Shown here: piece by piece, positions 23,521 to 32,115 of the stretch
How positions within the stretch are numbered: position 1 is the first letter of the stretch
How the letters are laid out: each line of letters opens with the position of its first letter
DNA from: Mycobacterium europaeum
GTDB taxonomy: Bacteria > Actinomycetota > Actinomycetes > Mycobacteriales > Mycobacteriaceae
NCBI RefSeq assembly: GCF_002102155.1
Contig: NZ_LQOU01000046.1
Span: forward strand, 37,183 to 101,182
Length of the DNA stretch: 64,000 bases
Reading direction: 5' to 3'
Program-made: the position numbers and the translations under genes
Notes under the pieces: generated by a model
The model's database searches: none
The model's input: the letters and a program-made list of their open reading frames with translations, nothing else
Told to the model about the DNA's origin: nothing

Positions 23521-24783
23521 ATGCCGCCGGCCAGCCGCTCGTCTACCAAGGAGGTCAAGCGGCGCCCCAAAGACCGCAAGGCACAGATCGCCCGCGCCGC
23601 CGCCGACGCCTTCAGTGAGCTGGGCTACCACGCGGTCAGCATGGAAAACATCGCGGCTCGGGTCGGAATCTCGGCGGCGGCCCTGTACCGGCATTCGCAG
23701 GGCAAATACGACCTCTTCAGGGACGTCTTCCTTGCGCTCGGTCAACAGCTCGTCGACGCGACCGCCTTCGCCGACGCACTGCCGGCCGACGCCGACCCCG
23801 AGGAGACGCTGCGCGCCGTCGTCAGCGCGCTCATCGATTCGACGATCGTCAACCGCACCGCCGGGGGGCTGTACCGGTGGGAGGGGCGTTACCTGCGTGG
23901 CGACGATCAGATCGCGCTTGCCGAGCAAGTCAAATTGCTCAACCGGCGCCTGCAGCGGCCGTTGGTCCAGATCCGCCCGGAGCTGACATCGCGGCAACGT
24001 TGGATCCTGTCCGCCGCGACCCTGAGTGTCATCGGCAGCATCACCGATCATCGTTCACGACTCGGCATTGCCGAGATCCGGGCGACGCTCTCCGACATCG
24101 CGGACGCCGTGTTGCAGGCGGACTTGCCGGCGTCACGCACGAGTACGCCCGAGCCGGTACGGCCGGCCACGCTTACCATCGCCGCCGGCAGCTATGAGCT
24201 GCTCCTGCACGAATCGATGCGGCTCTTCAACGAACGGGGCTACCGCGAAACCGGCATGGAAGACCTCGCGGCGGCCGTCGGCATACCGGTCGCAAGCATC
24301 TACCAGTACTTCCCGAGCAAGGCCGCCATCTTGGCCGTCTCCTACCGGCGCGCCGCAGACCAGCTGTCCGGTGACCTCTCGACGATCCTGGCCACCACCA
24401 GTGATCCCGACCGGGCGCTGGCCCAACTGATCGACGCGTACGTCACGCGATCGTTGGCGAATCCCGAGTTGGCCTGCGTGTATTACACGGAACGTCATAA
24501 CCTGCCCGACACGGATGCCGTACTGCTGTACAACATCCAACGCTCCACCGTCGAGTCCTGGGCGCGGCTCGCGGTGGCGGCCCGGCCCGATTTAACGCTG
24601 GGCCGGGCGCGGTACGCCGTCCACGCCGCGTTCGCCCTCGCCGTGGACATCGGGCGACTCGTCCTGCCCGACCCGAACCAGCCCGCTCGCAACACGGTAC
24701 GCCGGATGATGGAGGTGACCGTCTTGGGCAGACCCCTGACCACGTTCGGTAGCCCGCACCGTTCCAGCACGCGCCGCCGCTGA
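23521..24783 (+). CDS. double TetR regulator (two TetR units in one chain)
   Basis: From ATG 23521 the protein has 420 residues and two complete TetR-type units. The first begins RKAQIARAAADAFSELGY with VGISAAALYRHSQGKYDL (residues about 20-65); the second begins AGSYELLLHESMRLFNERGY with VGIPVASIYQYFPSKAAI (residues about 222-275). Each is followed by a helical domain of about 130-150 residues. A protein like this could bind as an intrachain pseudo-dimer. Tandem TetR proteins are known but uncommon. Neighbours are an LLM relic and small membrane proteins; no target is evident. Confidence 0.88.
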   Translation: MPPASRSSTKEVKRRPKDRKAQIARAAADAFSELGYHAVSMENIAARVGISAAALYRHSQGKYDLFRDVFLALGQQLVDATAFADALPADADPEETLRAVVSALIDSTIVNRTAGGLYRWEGRYLRGDDQIALAEQVKLLNRRLQRPLVQIRPELTSRQRWILSAATLSVIGSITDHRSRLGIAEIRATLSDIADAVLQADLPASRTSTPEPVRPATLTIAAGSYELLLHESMRLFNERGYRETGMEDLAAAVGIPVASIYQYFPSKAAILAVSYRRAADQLSGDLSTILATTSDPDRALAQLIDAYVTRSLANPELACVYYTERHNLPDTDAVLLYNIQRSTVESWARLAVAARPDLTLGRARYAVHAAFALAVDIGRLVLPDPNQPARNTVRRMMEVTVLGRPLTTFGSPHRSSTRRR

Positions 24784-25105
24784 CCGACGCCGATTGCACC
24801 GGCAGTCGGTCAAAGATCCACCACCAAATAAGAGCCGGCGCGAGAATAAGTACCCACTTGCGCGGCGGAGCCGTCTCGCGGTCTGCGGTTGACCAAGGCT
24901 AGGGAAACCCCAAACCTGTTGACTGGGAGCAATTCCGCTCAAGCGGCCAAAGTCATGTCTCGGCAGTAGCCATGACCATGCTCTTCACAAACCAGCCGAA
25001 TAGCGATTAACATAGCTGCCATCTGACCCACCCGCCGCGGCGTGGCGACATTCACGCCGTCGTGCGCCGGCGCGACCCGGTACGCCCGCGCGAAAGGCAC
25101 ATCCG
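24784..25105. other. intergenic region, no gene recognised
   Basis: 322 bases after the double TetR gene. Locally AT-richer around 24990-25015 (AATAGCGATTAACATAG), which may hold the promoter of the following small membrane genes. Open frames crossing it have no family features. Confidence 0.45.
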
Positions 25106-25330
25106 ATGCTCGACAAGATTCGTCGCCTGCTCGACTACCAGCTGACGATCGCCGAGCTGCTGGGCCTGGCCGTGCTGCTGGGCACGCCGTACCTGATCGT
25201 CGGGGTGATCTGGTCGTCCACTCACACGGCGCACCTGCGCGACATGCACGGCGTCGACCTGGTGGTGTCTTTCCTCGGCTCGATCGTGTCATGGCCCGTG
25301 CTGATATTCGCCAACGTGTGCATGACCTAG
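25106..25330 (+). CDS. small two-pass membrane protein, hypothetical
   Basis: A 74-residue protein with two predicted membrane segments: residues 16-37 (AELLGLAVLLGTPYLIVGVI) and 50-72 (VVSFLGSIVSWPVLIFANV). AAAGG lies upstream of the ATG. The stop is followed after nine bases by the next small membrane gene, so the two are co-transcribed. I do not recognise the family; the pairing of two short membrane proteins suggests a complex or a membrane partner role. Confidence 0.65.
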   Translation: MLDKIRRLLDYQLTIAELLGLAVLLGTPYLIVGVIWSSTHTAHLRDMHGVDLVVSFLGSIVSWPVLIFANVCMT

Positions 25331-25339
25331 GGGAGTGAC

Positions 25340-25693
25340 ATGACCAGACGTGGACCGCTGATCTTCGCGGTGGCCGCAGTAGCCCTGGCTATCGGGCTGG
25401 GCGCCTTACGGTTCCCCGTGTTCATCGACGCCTACGACCAGTTCGGCTGGCAGGTCAAATGCGGTAGCGGTTTCACGACCGACCTCACCCAGGCGGCGGT
25501 CGCTGACAACAGCAACGGCCACGGAACACCCGCGCAACCCGCCCGGTCCAGCACGAACTACGTCGGCCAATGCGACGACGCGCTGCTGATTCGGCGCGCG
25601 TGGGCTATCTCCACTGCGACGGTCGGTGGCCTCACGTTGATGGGGCTGGCGGCCGCGGCGCTCGCACAGGACCGCCGGCGGGCCGGGGGCTGA
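25340..25693 (+). CDS. membrane protein with an extracytoplasmic Cys-containing loop, hypothetical
   Basis: A 117-residue protein. GGGGAG precedes the ATG. Membrane segments at residues about 6-26 (PLIFAVAAVALAIGLGALRF) and 87-108 (AISTATVGGLTLMGLAAAAL), separated by a 60-residue loop containing two Cys (KCGSGF and QCDDAL) that could form a disulphide outside the membrane. Co-directional with the preceding 74-residue membrane gene and separated by nine bases. No function can be assigned. Confidence 0.65.
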   Translation: MTRRGPLIFAVAAVALAIGLGALRFPVFIDAYDQFGWQVKCGSGFTTDLTQAAVADNSNGHGTPAQPARSSTNYVGQCDDALLIRRAWAISTATVGGLTLMGLAAAALAQDRRRAGG

Positions 25694-25735
25694 GGCGCTT
25701 CCGCTGTACGGCGCCGCTATGCGTGGCTGCGCAGC

Positions 25736-25903
25736 CTAGCGCGTGCTTTCATCGGCCGTGTCATGGCGGGACTGCTGCAACCCCGGCGCGTCCGGGTCGT
25801 CGTGCTGATGCTCGAGTTGTTCCTGCAGCTTGCGCTGTTCCTCGGTCGCCTGCCTGGCATCCTCGGGCGCGGGCGGCGGGTCGACATTGACTTGCTGGTC
25901 CAC
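25736..25903 (-). CDS. 55-residue acidic/glutamine-rich small protein, hypothetical
   Basis: Found by reading the minus strand between two annotated genes. GTG at 25903 is preceded by GGAGGAGATCTCAC, an excellent ribosome binding site. The product begins VDQQVNVDPPPAPEDARQAT and continues with a helix-forming segment EEQRKLQEQLEHQ before DDPDAPG and a polar C-terminus. It has no hydrophobic core, so it is probably a disordered or coiled-coil protein. It starts 82 bases after the end of the methyltransferase gene read in the same direction and could share its transcript. Function unknown. Confidence 0.55.
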   Translation of the reverse strand: MDQQVNVDPPPAPEDARQATEEQRKLQEQLEHQHDDPDAPGLQQSRHDTADESTR

Positions 25904-25985
25904 GTGAGATCTCCTCCGGCCGGTGCTGTCGCTCCAGGCAGGGTCTCCCGAATCGCGCGCCGCGAAACCTGCCGGCGTCCGGGCG

Positions 25986-26675
25986 CTAGCCGAGGTGCGC
26001 GGACAGCAGCCAGGCCCGCATCGACTTGCGGCCGTTGCCCTCGTCGCGGATGTCGGTGCCGGCGACGGCCCCGAATCCGTCCAGGACGCTGTCGGGAACG
26101 TTGGCGTGGATGCGTGCCGGCCGGATCTCGTCGATCACCCAGTATTTGGCGACCACATCGCGCAGCTCGTCCTCGGTCACCGCGTTGATCGGGCTGTCGG
26201 CCGGCATGCCTTCGCGGTCGAAGACCAGCACGAAATAGGAGGCGCCGGGTGCGGCCGCCCGCACGATGGACTGCTGATAGCCCTCACGCAGCTCGACGGG
26301 CATCGAGTGGAAGAGGGTGCTGTCGACGATGGTCCCGAAGCGACCGTCGTTACCGCCGAACGCGCTGATGTCCGCGACATCGAATGTGGCGTTGGCAAGG
26401 CCGCGCCTGGCCGCCTTTTCGCGGGCCAACTTGATGGCGGTGGGCGACTGGTCCAAGCCCACCGTGGTGAAGCCGCGCTCCGCGAGGAACAACGACACCG
26501 CCGCCTCCCCGCAGCCGGCATCGAGGACGTCGCCGTGGAACTTCCCGGCCTCGATCAGCGCCGCGATCTCCGGCTGCGGTTCGCCGATGCTCCACGGCGG
26601 GCGGTTGCCCTCGCCCATCTCCGGGGCCTCGCCCCGGTAGGCGGCTTCGAACATTTCGTGAGTCGGTTGAGACAT
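25986..26675 (-). CDS. class I SAM-dependent methyltransferase
   Basis: A 229-residue methyltransferase. N-terminus MSQPTHEMFEAAYRGEAPE, SAM motif I VLDAGCGEAAVSL (residues about 50-62), acidic residue after strand 2 (VGLDQSP), motif II/post with DVADIS and TIVDSTLFHSMP, and FVLVFDREGMP in motif III. The proline-tryptophan segment RPPWSIGEPQPEI just before motif I is characteristic of a mycobacterial subfamily. Substrate unknown. A repeated TTGATATA-type operator lies directly upstream of the start, so it is probably repressed by a regulator encoded elsewhere. Confidence 0.85.
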   Translation of the reverse strand: MSQPTHEMFEAAYRGEAPEMGEGNRPPWSIGEPQPEIAALIEAGKFHGDVLDAGCGEAAVSLFLAERGFTTVGLDQSPTAIKLAREKAARRGLANATFDVADISAFGGNDGRFGTIVDSTLFHSMPVELREGYQQSIVRAAAPGASYFVLVFDREGMPADSPINAVTEDELRDVVAKYWVIDEIRPARIHANVPDSVLDGFGAVAGTDIRDEGNGRKSMRAWLLSAHLG

Positions 26676-26683
26676 GCCACCGT

Positions 26684-26722
26684 TATATCAACCACGCTGA
26701 TATATGTCAACGGGATTGATAT
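26684..26722. promoter_or_regulatory. operator array of TGATATA half-sites
   Basis: TATATCA (26684-26690) and TGATATA (26698-26704) form a perfect inverted repeat with a seven-base spacer, and a third half-site TTGATAT occurs at 26716-26722. The cluster begins nine bases upstream of the methyltransferase start, inside the likely promoter, and is strikingly AT-rich. Repression by a dimeric regulator is likely; no candidate regulator adjoins it. Confidence 0.6.
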
Positions 26723-26736
26723 GGTTTCCGGTTTCC

Positions 26737-27636
26737 TTATCGCAGGGTTGCGGTCAGGTAACCGGAATCCTCGCCGAAGGAAGCCAGCTCATCGTCGGGA
26801 ACGTCGAATCCGTGGGCGGCGAAGGCCTCCTCGGTTGTCCGGATGTCGACGTGCCAACCATGCGCCGCCAGGTATTCGGCGGCGGTATTGCGGTCGCCGG
26901 TGTAGAAGAGCTCGGCCAAATTGATGTCGGAGCCCAGGCGTTGTGACCGCTCGGTCAACTTCTGCGCCCAGTCCGTCGGGATGTTGCGCAGATCCATGTG
27001 TTCGGTCGCGATCCGGCTGCCCGGCGCGGACAACGCAACGATGTTGTCGAACAAACGGTCCTGCGCCTCGGGCGGCAGGTAGACGAGCAGGCCTTCGGCG
27101 CTCCACGCAGTCGGGGCGCCGGCGTCGAAGCCGGCCCCGACCAGGGCGGCCGGCCAATCCCCGCGCAAGTCGATCGCCACCGTGCGGCGCTCGGCGGCCG
27201 GCGCGGCGCCCAAGTCGGCGAGCACCCGCGTCTTGAACTCGATGACGTCGGGCTGGTCGATCTCATAGACCAGCGTGCCGGCCGGCCAGGGCAGGCGGTA
27301 GGCCCTGGTGTCCAGGCCGGAGGCCAGGATGACCGCCTGGCGAATGCCGGCTTCGGTTGCCTGCATGAAGAAGTCGTCGAAGTAACGGGTGCGGACCGTG
27401 ATCTGCTCGTTGACGGCCCGGCGGTTGAGCAGGGGATCGTCGGAGCGGTCGATCTCGTTGTCGAGGAGCTTGACGAAGACCTCGCTGCCCACCGCGCGTA
27501 CGAGCGGATCGGCGAGGGGGTCGTTCAGCAGGGGCCGGGGCCCCTGCGAAGCGATTGCCCGCTGTGCGGCGACCGCCGTTGCCGTCGCTCCGACGCTGGA
27601 GGCCAGGTCCCATCTGTCGTTGTCGGTGCGGGCCAC
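26737..27636 (-). CDS. S-adenosylmethionine-dependent methyltransferase, TIGR00027 family
   Basis: A 299-residue member of the large mycobacterial paralogous family of putative O-methyltransferases. Family marks: DRWDLASSVGATATAVAAQR near the N-terminus, RTRYFDDFF, VILASGLDTRAYRLPWP (SAM motif I), VYEIDQPDVIEFK, AVDLR-like AIDLRGDWP, and WSAEGLLVYLPPEAQDRL. Members act on unknown metabolites; many copies exist per genome. It ends 14 bases before the operator array of the neighbouring methyltransferase and is transcribed in the same direction. Confidence 0.92.
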   Translation of the reverse strand: MARTDNDRWDLASSVGATATAVAAQRAIASQGPRPLLNDPLADPLVRAVGSEVFVKLLDNEIDRSDDPLLNRRAVNEQITVRTRYFDDFFMQATEAGIRQAVILASGLDTRAYRLPWPAGTLVYEIDQPDVIEFKTRVLADLGAAPAAERRTVAIDLRGDWPAALVGAGFDAGAPTAWSAEGLLVYLPPEAQDRLFDNIVALSAPGSRIATEHMDLRNIPTDWAQKLTERSQRLGSDINLAELFYTGDRNTAAEYLAAHGWHVDIRTTEEAFAAHGFDVPDDELASFGEDSGYLTATLR

Positions 27637-27737
27637 GCCTCATCCCCTCCAATTAGTTAGCTCGTTTAAGCGATACCGTCCACTCTACGCGTCCGGCTGG
27701 GGGATGACTGCGGAGCGAGGACGTGTTGAGATCGGGT

Positions 27738-28160
27738 ATGGCCGACGAGATCGAACTGAGCCCTAGGGGCTGGGTGCGCGACCAGACCGAGCAAATCCTC
27801 AAGCAGGGCACGACCGACGGGGTCGAGATTCTGGGTCGGCCCGTCGTGCTGGTGACCGTGACCGGAGCAAAGTCCGGCAAGAAGCGGTACGTGCCGATGA
27901 TGCGCGTCGAAAACGACGGCCGTTACGCCATGGTCGCGTCGAAGGGCGGCGCCCCCGCCCATCCGTTGTGGTACTCCAACCTCAAGGCCAATCCGGACGT
28001 CACACTGCAGGACGGCGAAAAGGTGTTCGCGCTGAGGGCGCGCGAACTCGAGGGGGCCGAGCGCGAGCAGTGGTGGCAACGGGCGGTCGAGGCTTACCCT
28101 CCCTACGCCGAATATCAGGAGAAGACAACGAGGCGGATACCCGTCTTCGTCCTGGAGTAG
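27738..28160 (+). CDS. deazaflavin (F420)-dependent nitroreductase family protein
   Basis: 140 residues from MADEIELSPRGW (ATG at 27738). The split-barrel fold of the Ddn/F420-dependent quinone reductase family is recognisable from VLVTVTGAKSGKKRYVPMMRVE, YAMVASKGGAPAHPLWYSNLKANP and QDGEKVFALRARELEGAER. GAKSGK and the GGAP...WYxNL region are the F420-phosphate and ring contacts. It is likely to reduce quinones or similar electron-poor substrates at the membrane with F420H2. It is divergent from the TIGR00027 methyltransferase. Confidence 0.9.
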   Translation: MADEIELSPRGWVRDQTEQILKQGTTDGVEILGRPVVLVTVTGAKSGKKRYVPMMRVENDGRYAMVASKGGAPAHPLWYSNLKANPDVTLQDGEKVFALRARELEGAEREQWWQRAVEAYPPYAEYQEKTTRRIPVFVLE

Positions 28161-28449
28161 ATGCGCTGCGCCGCAGGTGATTTCGCCGGGCGGCGCGAAG
28201 CAGGGGTCATCGACACCCCGACCGTTCTGCGCGGCAAAAGATTTGCATTCGATATGCGCCCGGACCGTCGGGTTGCGACCGGGTTGACCGGCCCATACCG
28301 TCGATACGCATAGGCAGGGCACGCTGAGCAGAACAACGACGTTCCCGGCGGCGGTGATCCATTGTGCCCCAGATGTTTACAGTGCGCTCTTGGCGCGTCA
28401 CGGGTGGCTACCCGAACGCGCCCCTCATTGCACATCCCAGGGAGGGCCG

Positions 28450-30012
28450 ATGCTACCCGCCGGGCGGCCACGCGAAAACGACAGCGAGGGGGCGGAACCG
28501 ACGCGCGCCGATCGGTGGCGCGCGGTCATGCAGTACGACCTGCCGGCGTCGTTGGTGGTCTTTTTGGTGGCGCTTCCATTGTCGCTGGGGATTGCGATCG
28601 CATCCGACGCCCCCGTGCTGTCCGGCTTGCTCGCGGCGATCGTCGGAGGCATCGTCGCGGGGTGCCTCGGCGGGTCACCGTTGCAGGTCAGTGGTCCGGC
28701 GGCCGGACTCACGGTCGTCGTCGCCGATCTGGTCTCGCAGTTCGGCTGGGCGGTGACATGTTTCATCACCGTCATCGCCGGAGCGCTGCAAGTCATGTTG
28801 GGACTCAGCAGAATCGCACGGGCAGCTCTGGCGATCTCACCGGTTGTGGTGCACGCCATGCTCGCCGGAATCGGGATCACGATCGCGCTGCAGCAGGTGC
28901 ACGTATTGCTGGGTGGTGAATCGCAGAGCTCGGCCTGGACGAACGTCGTCGGCCTGCCCGCGCAAATCGTCGGTGCGCACCGGCCCGGGGTCGTCCTGGG
29001 CCTGCTTGTCATCGGCATCCTGGTCGCCTGGCGCTGGGTCCCGCCCCGGGTGGCCAAGATCCCGGGCCCGCTCGTCGCCATCGTCGCCGCCACCGTTCTC
29101 TCGGTTGCGTTGCCGTTCAACGTCTCCCGCATCAGGCTGGACGGCTCGGTGCTGGAGGCGCTGCGGCTGCCTCAGCTGCCCGAGGGCGACTGGGGGGCGA
29201 CGGTGATCGCGGTGATCACCGTCACGCTGATCACCAGCGTTCAAAGCCTGCTGACCGCGGTCTCGATCGATCGCATGCACACCGGGGCGCGCACCGACTT
29301 CAATCGCGAGCTGATCGGGCAGGGGGCGGCGAATATGGCGTCGGGCGCGATCGGCGGGCTCCCGATCGCGGGCGTGATCGTGCGCAGCGCGGCGAACGTC
29401 AACGCGGGCGCCAGAACTCGCGCCTCGACGATCATGCACGGGGTCTGGATCCTGTTGTTCGCCGTGCCCTTCGCGGGGCTGGTCGAACAGATCCCCACCG
29501 CGGCGCTGGCGGGTTTGCTAATCGTCATCGGAATCGAGCTGTTGAAGCCGGCCCACATCGAGACCGCTTTGCGCAACGGCGATCTCGTCGTCTACCTGGT
29601 GACCATTGTCGGCGTCGTCTTCCTCAACCTGCTGCACGGCGTGATGATCGGTCTCGTCGTGGCGGTTGTCGTGACCGGGTGGCGGGTGGTGCGCGCCAAA
29701 GTGGAAGCCAAGCCGGTGGGTGACGAATGGCACGTGATCATCGAAGGGGCGTGCACCTTCCTCGCCCTGCCCCGGCTGACGGGCGTGCTCGCGACGATCC
29801 CCGAACGCACCACGGTCACCGTGCACCTGCTGGCCAACTACCTCGATCACGCGGCGCACCAGGCGATCAGCGACTGGCAGCGCCGGCATTGCGCGACCGG
29901 CGGAGAGGTCAAGGTCCACAACGGGCTGATGGAACCTCATGGGCGCGTGCGCAAGCCGCCGAAAGCCCACCGCGCCGTCCACCTGAGCCTGGTCGAAGCG
30001 GAAGCCGGTTAG
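28450..30012 (+). CDS. SulP family anion transporter
   Basis: ATG at 28450 with GGGAGGG upstream; 520 residues. The N-terminal 400 residues form the SulP membrane domain of about ten to twelve helices: YDLPASLVVFLVALPLSLGIAIAS, PVLSGLLAAIVGGIVAGCLGGSPLQVSGPAAGL (signature), and AANMASGAIGGLPIAGVIVRSAAN. The last about 100 residues form a soluble part like a shortened STAS domain (VHLLANYLDHAAHQAI). Members move sulfate, bicarbonate or other anions; the SGPAAGL type is common among bicarbonate or sulfate carriers, so substrate stays open. It stands alone, convergent with the LLM gene three bases further on. Confidence 0.9.
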   Translation: MLPAGRPRENDSEGAEPTRADRWRAVMQYDLPASLVVFLVALPLSLGIAIASDAPVLSGLLAAIVGGIVAGCLGGSPLQVSGPAAGLTVVVADLVSQFGWAVTCFITVIAGALQVMLGLSRIARAALAISPVVVHAMLAGIGITIALQQVHVLLGGESQSSAWTNVVGLPAQIVGAHRPGVVLGLLVIGILVAWRWVPPRVAKIPGPLVAIVAATVLSVALPFNVSRIRLDGSVLEALRLPQLPEGDWGATVIAVITVTLITSVQSLLTAVSIDRMHTGARTDFNRELIGQGAANMASGAIGGLPIAGVIVRSAANVNAGARTRASTIMHGVWILLFAVPFAGLVEQIPTAALAGLLIVIGIELLKPAHIETALRNGDLVVYLVTIVGVVFLNLLHGVMIGLVVAVVVTGWRVVRAKVEAKPVGDEWHVIIEGACTFLALPRLTGVLATIPERTTVTVHLLANYLDHAAHQAISDWQRRHCATGGEVKVHNGLMEPHGRVRKPPKAHRAVHLSLVEAEAG

Positions 30013-30015
30013 CCG

Positions 30016-30873
30016 CTACTTCAGGTCGGCCGCGACCCGCTCCAGCGCGGCGAGGTGGTCGTCGACGGTCGCGAGCCCCGCGTTCATGGTGTTGACCGAC
30101 AGGTGGGTGGCGCCCGCGGCGCGCCAGGCCGCGACGTCGGCGGCGGCCTTGTCGCGGTCGCCGGTCCAGCTGACCCGGCCTTCCATGCCGAGGCCGGCCG
30201 CGTCCCGGCCCGCGGCCGCGGCGGCGCGCTGCACCTGCGCGCGCGCATGGTCCAGGCCCGGTCCCGGAACGGTCATCGGGAACCAGCCGTCGGCGAGCCG
30301 TCCCGCGCGTTCCAACCCGCGGTCGGAGGCCGCGCCGATCCACACGGGAATCGGGCGTTGGGTGGGCAGCGGCGCCAGTCCCGCGGCGGTGACCGTGTGG
30401 TATGTGCCGTCGAATGTGACCGATCGTTCGGTCCACAGCCTGCGCAAAAGCTCGATCTGCTCCTCGGAGCGCCTGCCGCGATTGGTGAACGTCTCGCCCA
30501 GCGCCTCGTATTCCACGGCGTTCCAGCCCAATCCGATGCCCAGGCGGAACCTGCCACCGGTCAGCAGATCGGCTTCGGCGGCTTGCTTGGCCACCAGTGC
30601 CGTCTGCCGTTGCGGCAGGATGATGACACCGGTCACGAGTTCCAGTGACGTGATCGCGGCCAGGTAGCCGAACAGGACGAACGGCTCGTGGAACGTCGAG
30701 TCGATGTCGTAGGGCCCATCCCAGCCCCGGTGCACGCTCGGGTCGGCGCCCACCACGTGGTCATAGGCGAGGATGTGGGTGAAGCCGAGCCCTTCGACTG
30801 CCTGCCCGTACGTGCGGACGGCTGCGGGGTCTCCGCCGAGCTCTGTTTGCGGGAACACGACTCCGATGCGCAT
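30016..30873 (-). CDS. LLM class F420-dependent oxidoreductase
   Basis: Start MRIGVVFPQTELGG (ATG at 30873) gives 285 residues; upstream extension is Arg-rich noise. A luciferase-like TIM barrel: YGQAVEGLGFTHILAYDHV, PFVLFGYLAAITSLELVTGVIILPQRQ, AEADLLTGGRFRLGIGLGWN (family signature), RGRRSEEQIELLRRLW, PIPVWIGAASDRGLERAG. Expected to use reduced F420 for hydride transfer to an unknown substrate. It is divergent from the 2-hydroxyacid dehydrogenase and convergent with the SulP gene. Confidence 0.88.
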   Translation of the reverse strand: MRIGVVFPQTELGGDPAAVRTYGQAVEGLGFTHILAYDHVVGADPSVHRGWDGPYDIDSTFHEPFVLFGYLAAITSLELVTGVIILPQRQTALVAKQAAEADLLTGGRFRLGIGLGWNAVEYEALGETFTNRGRRSEEQIELLRRLWTERSVTFDGTYHTVTAAGLAPLPTQRPIPVWIGAASDRGLERAGRLADGWFPMTVPGPGLDHARAQVQRAAAAAGRDAAGLGMEGRVSWTGDRDKAAADVAAWRAAGATHLSVNTMNAGLATVDDHLAALERVAADLK

Positions 30874-31091
30874 TCGTGTTGCAACCGCACCGCAGCGCCG
30901 TTGCTTCCCGCACGCGCCGAAAAAGTTTGGGACGGTGCCGTCTTCGCGCCTCGCGGCAAGTGGTCGCTCGAAGCGACGATTCTGAAGTGGTACCCGGGGG
31001 AATGTCCGACACCGTCGCGGTTGACAACGACGGTCGGCGCCCGGATATTTCCCCCACACTCGATGATGGAGAGGTGACCAGAACAAAGATC

Positions 31092-32039
31092 ATGAGCGCG
31101 GTGCGGGTCGGCGCCTTCGAGCCGACCTTCGAAGCCGAGCTGAGCGCGCGCTACGACATCGAGAGGCTTCCCGACGGCCCCGGGCGGGCCGCCTTCCTGG
31201 CCGACCACGGGGCCGACGTCCGGGTGGTGATCACATCCGGCTCACCCGGCATCGACGCCGACATGATCGCGGCGCTGCCCAACCTCGAGGTCATCGTCAA
31301 CAACGGGGCCGGGGTGGACCTGATCGATCTGCGGGCGGCGCAACGCCGCGGCATCGGCGTCAGCAACACCCCCGACGTCCTGTCGGAAACCGTGGCCGAC
31401 ACCGCCCTGGGCCTGATCCTGATGACCCTGCGCCGCTTCGGCGCCGCGGACCGCTACGTGCGGGCGGGCCGATGGGTACGCGACGGCCCTTTTCCCTATG
31501 GCCGCGACGTCAGCGGTCTGCAGGTCGGGATATTGGGCCTGGGCCGGATCGGGTCGGCCATAGCGACCCGTCTGCTCGGATTCGACTGTGCCGTCGCGTA
31601 TCACAATCGCCACCGCATCGACGGGTCGCCGTACCGCTACGCCGGCTCGCCGGTGGCGCTCGCCGAGTCGGTCGACATACTCGTCGTGGCCACCACCGGC
31701 GACCACGAGACCCGCCATCTGGTCGACCGCACGGTCCTCGAGGCGTTGGGACCGGAGGGCTACCTGATCAACATCGCCCGCGGCAGCGTCGTCGATCAGG
31801 ACGCGCTCGTGGAGTTGCTGGCCGGCGGGGCGCTGGGCGGGGCGGGGCTGGACGTCTTCGCCGACGAACCGCACGTGCCGGCCGAGCTGTTCACGCTCGA
31901 CAACGTGGTGCTGTTCCCGCACATCGGCAGCGCGACCGCCCGAACCCGCAGGGCGATGGCGCTGCTCGCGATCCGCAACCTCGAGAGTTACCTCGACAGG
32001 GGCGAACTGGTGACACCCGTGCTGCGACCGCGCAGGTGA
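31092..32039 (+). CDS. D-isomer specific 2-hydroxyacid dehydrogenase
   Basis: The ATG at 31092 (MSAVRVGAFEP) gives 315 residues; GTG 31074 (adjacent to GGAGAG) and ATG 31002 are in-frame alternatives. The family order is complete: NNGAGVDLIDLRAAQRRGIGVSNTP, DTALGLILMTLRRF, the NAD motif GILGLGRIGSAIATRL, INIARGSVVDQDALVELL with the catalytic Arg, DVFADEP (Glu) and FPHIGSATARTR (His). It should interconvert a 2-oxoacid and its D-2-hydroxyacid (glyoxylate/hydroxypyruvate type). Neighbours give no pathway. Confidence 0.88.
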   Translation: MSAVRVGAFEPTFEAELSARYDIERLPDGPGRAAFLADHGADVRVVITSGSPGIDADMIAALPNLEVIVNNGAGVDLIDLRAAQRRGIGVSNTPDVLSETVADTALGLILMTLRRFGAADRYVRAGRWVRDGPFPYGRDVSGLQVGILGLGRIGSAIATRLLGFDCAVAYHNRHRIDGSPYRYAGSPVALAESVDILVVATTGDHETRHLVDRTVLEALGPEGYLINIARGSVVDQDALVELLAGGALGGAGLDVFADEPHVPAELFTLDNVVLFPHIGSATARTRRAMALLAIRNLESYLDRGELVTPVLRPRR

Positions 32040-32115
32040 CGGGGCCGGCGGATCATGTCAGATGCCTCACACCGGATGGTCCGCCCGCGGGATAACGGGT
32101 ATCTGGCCATCCACC

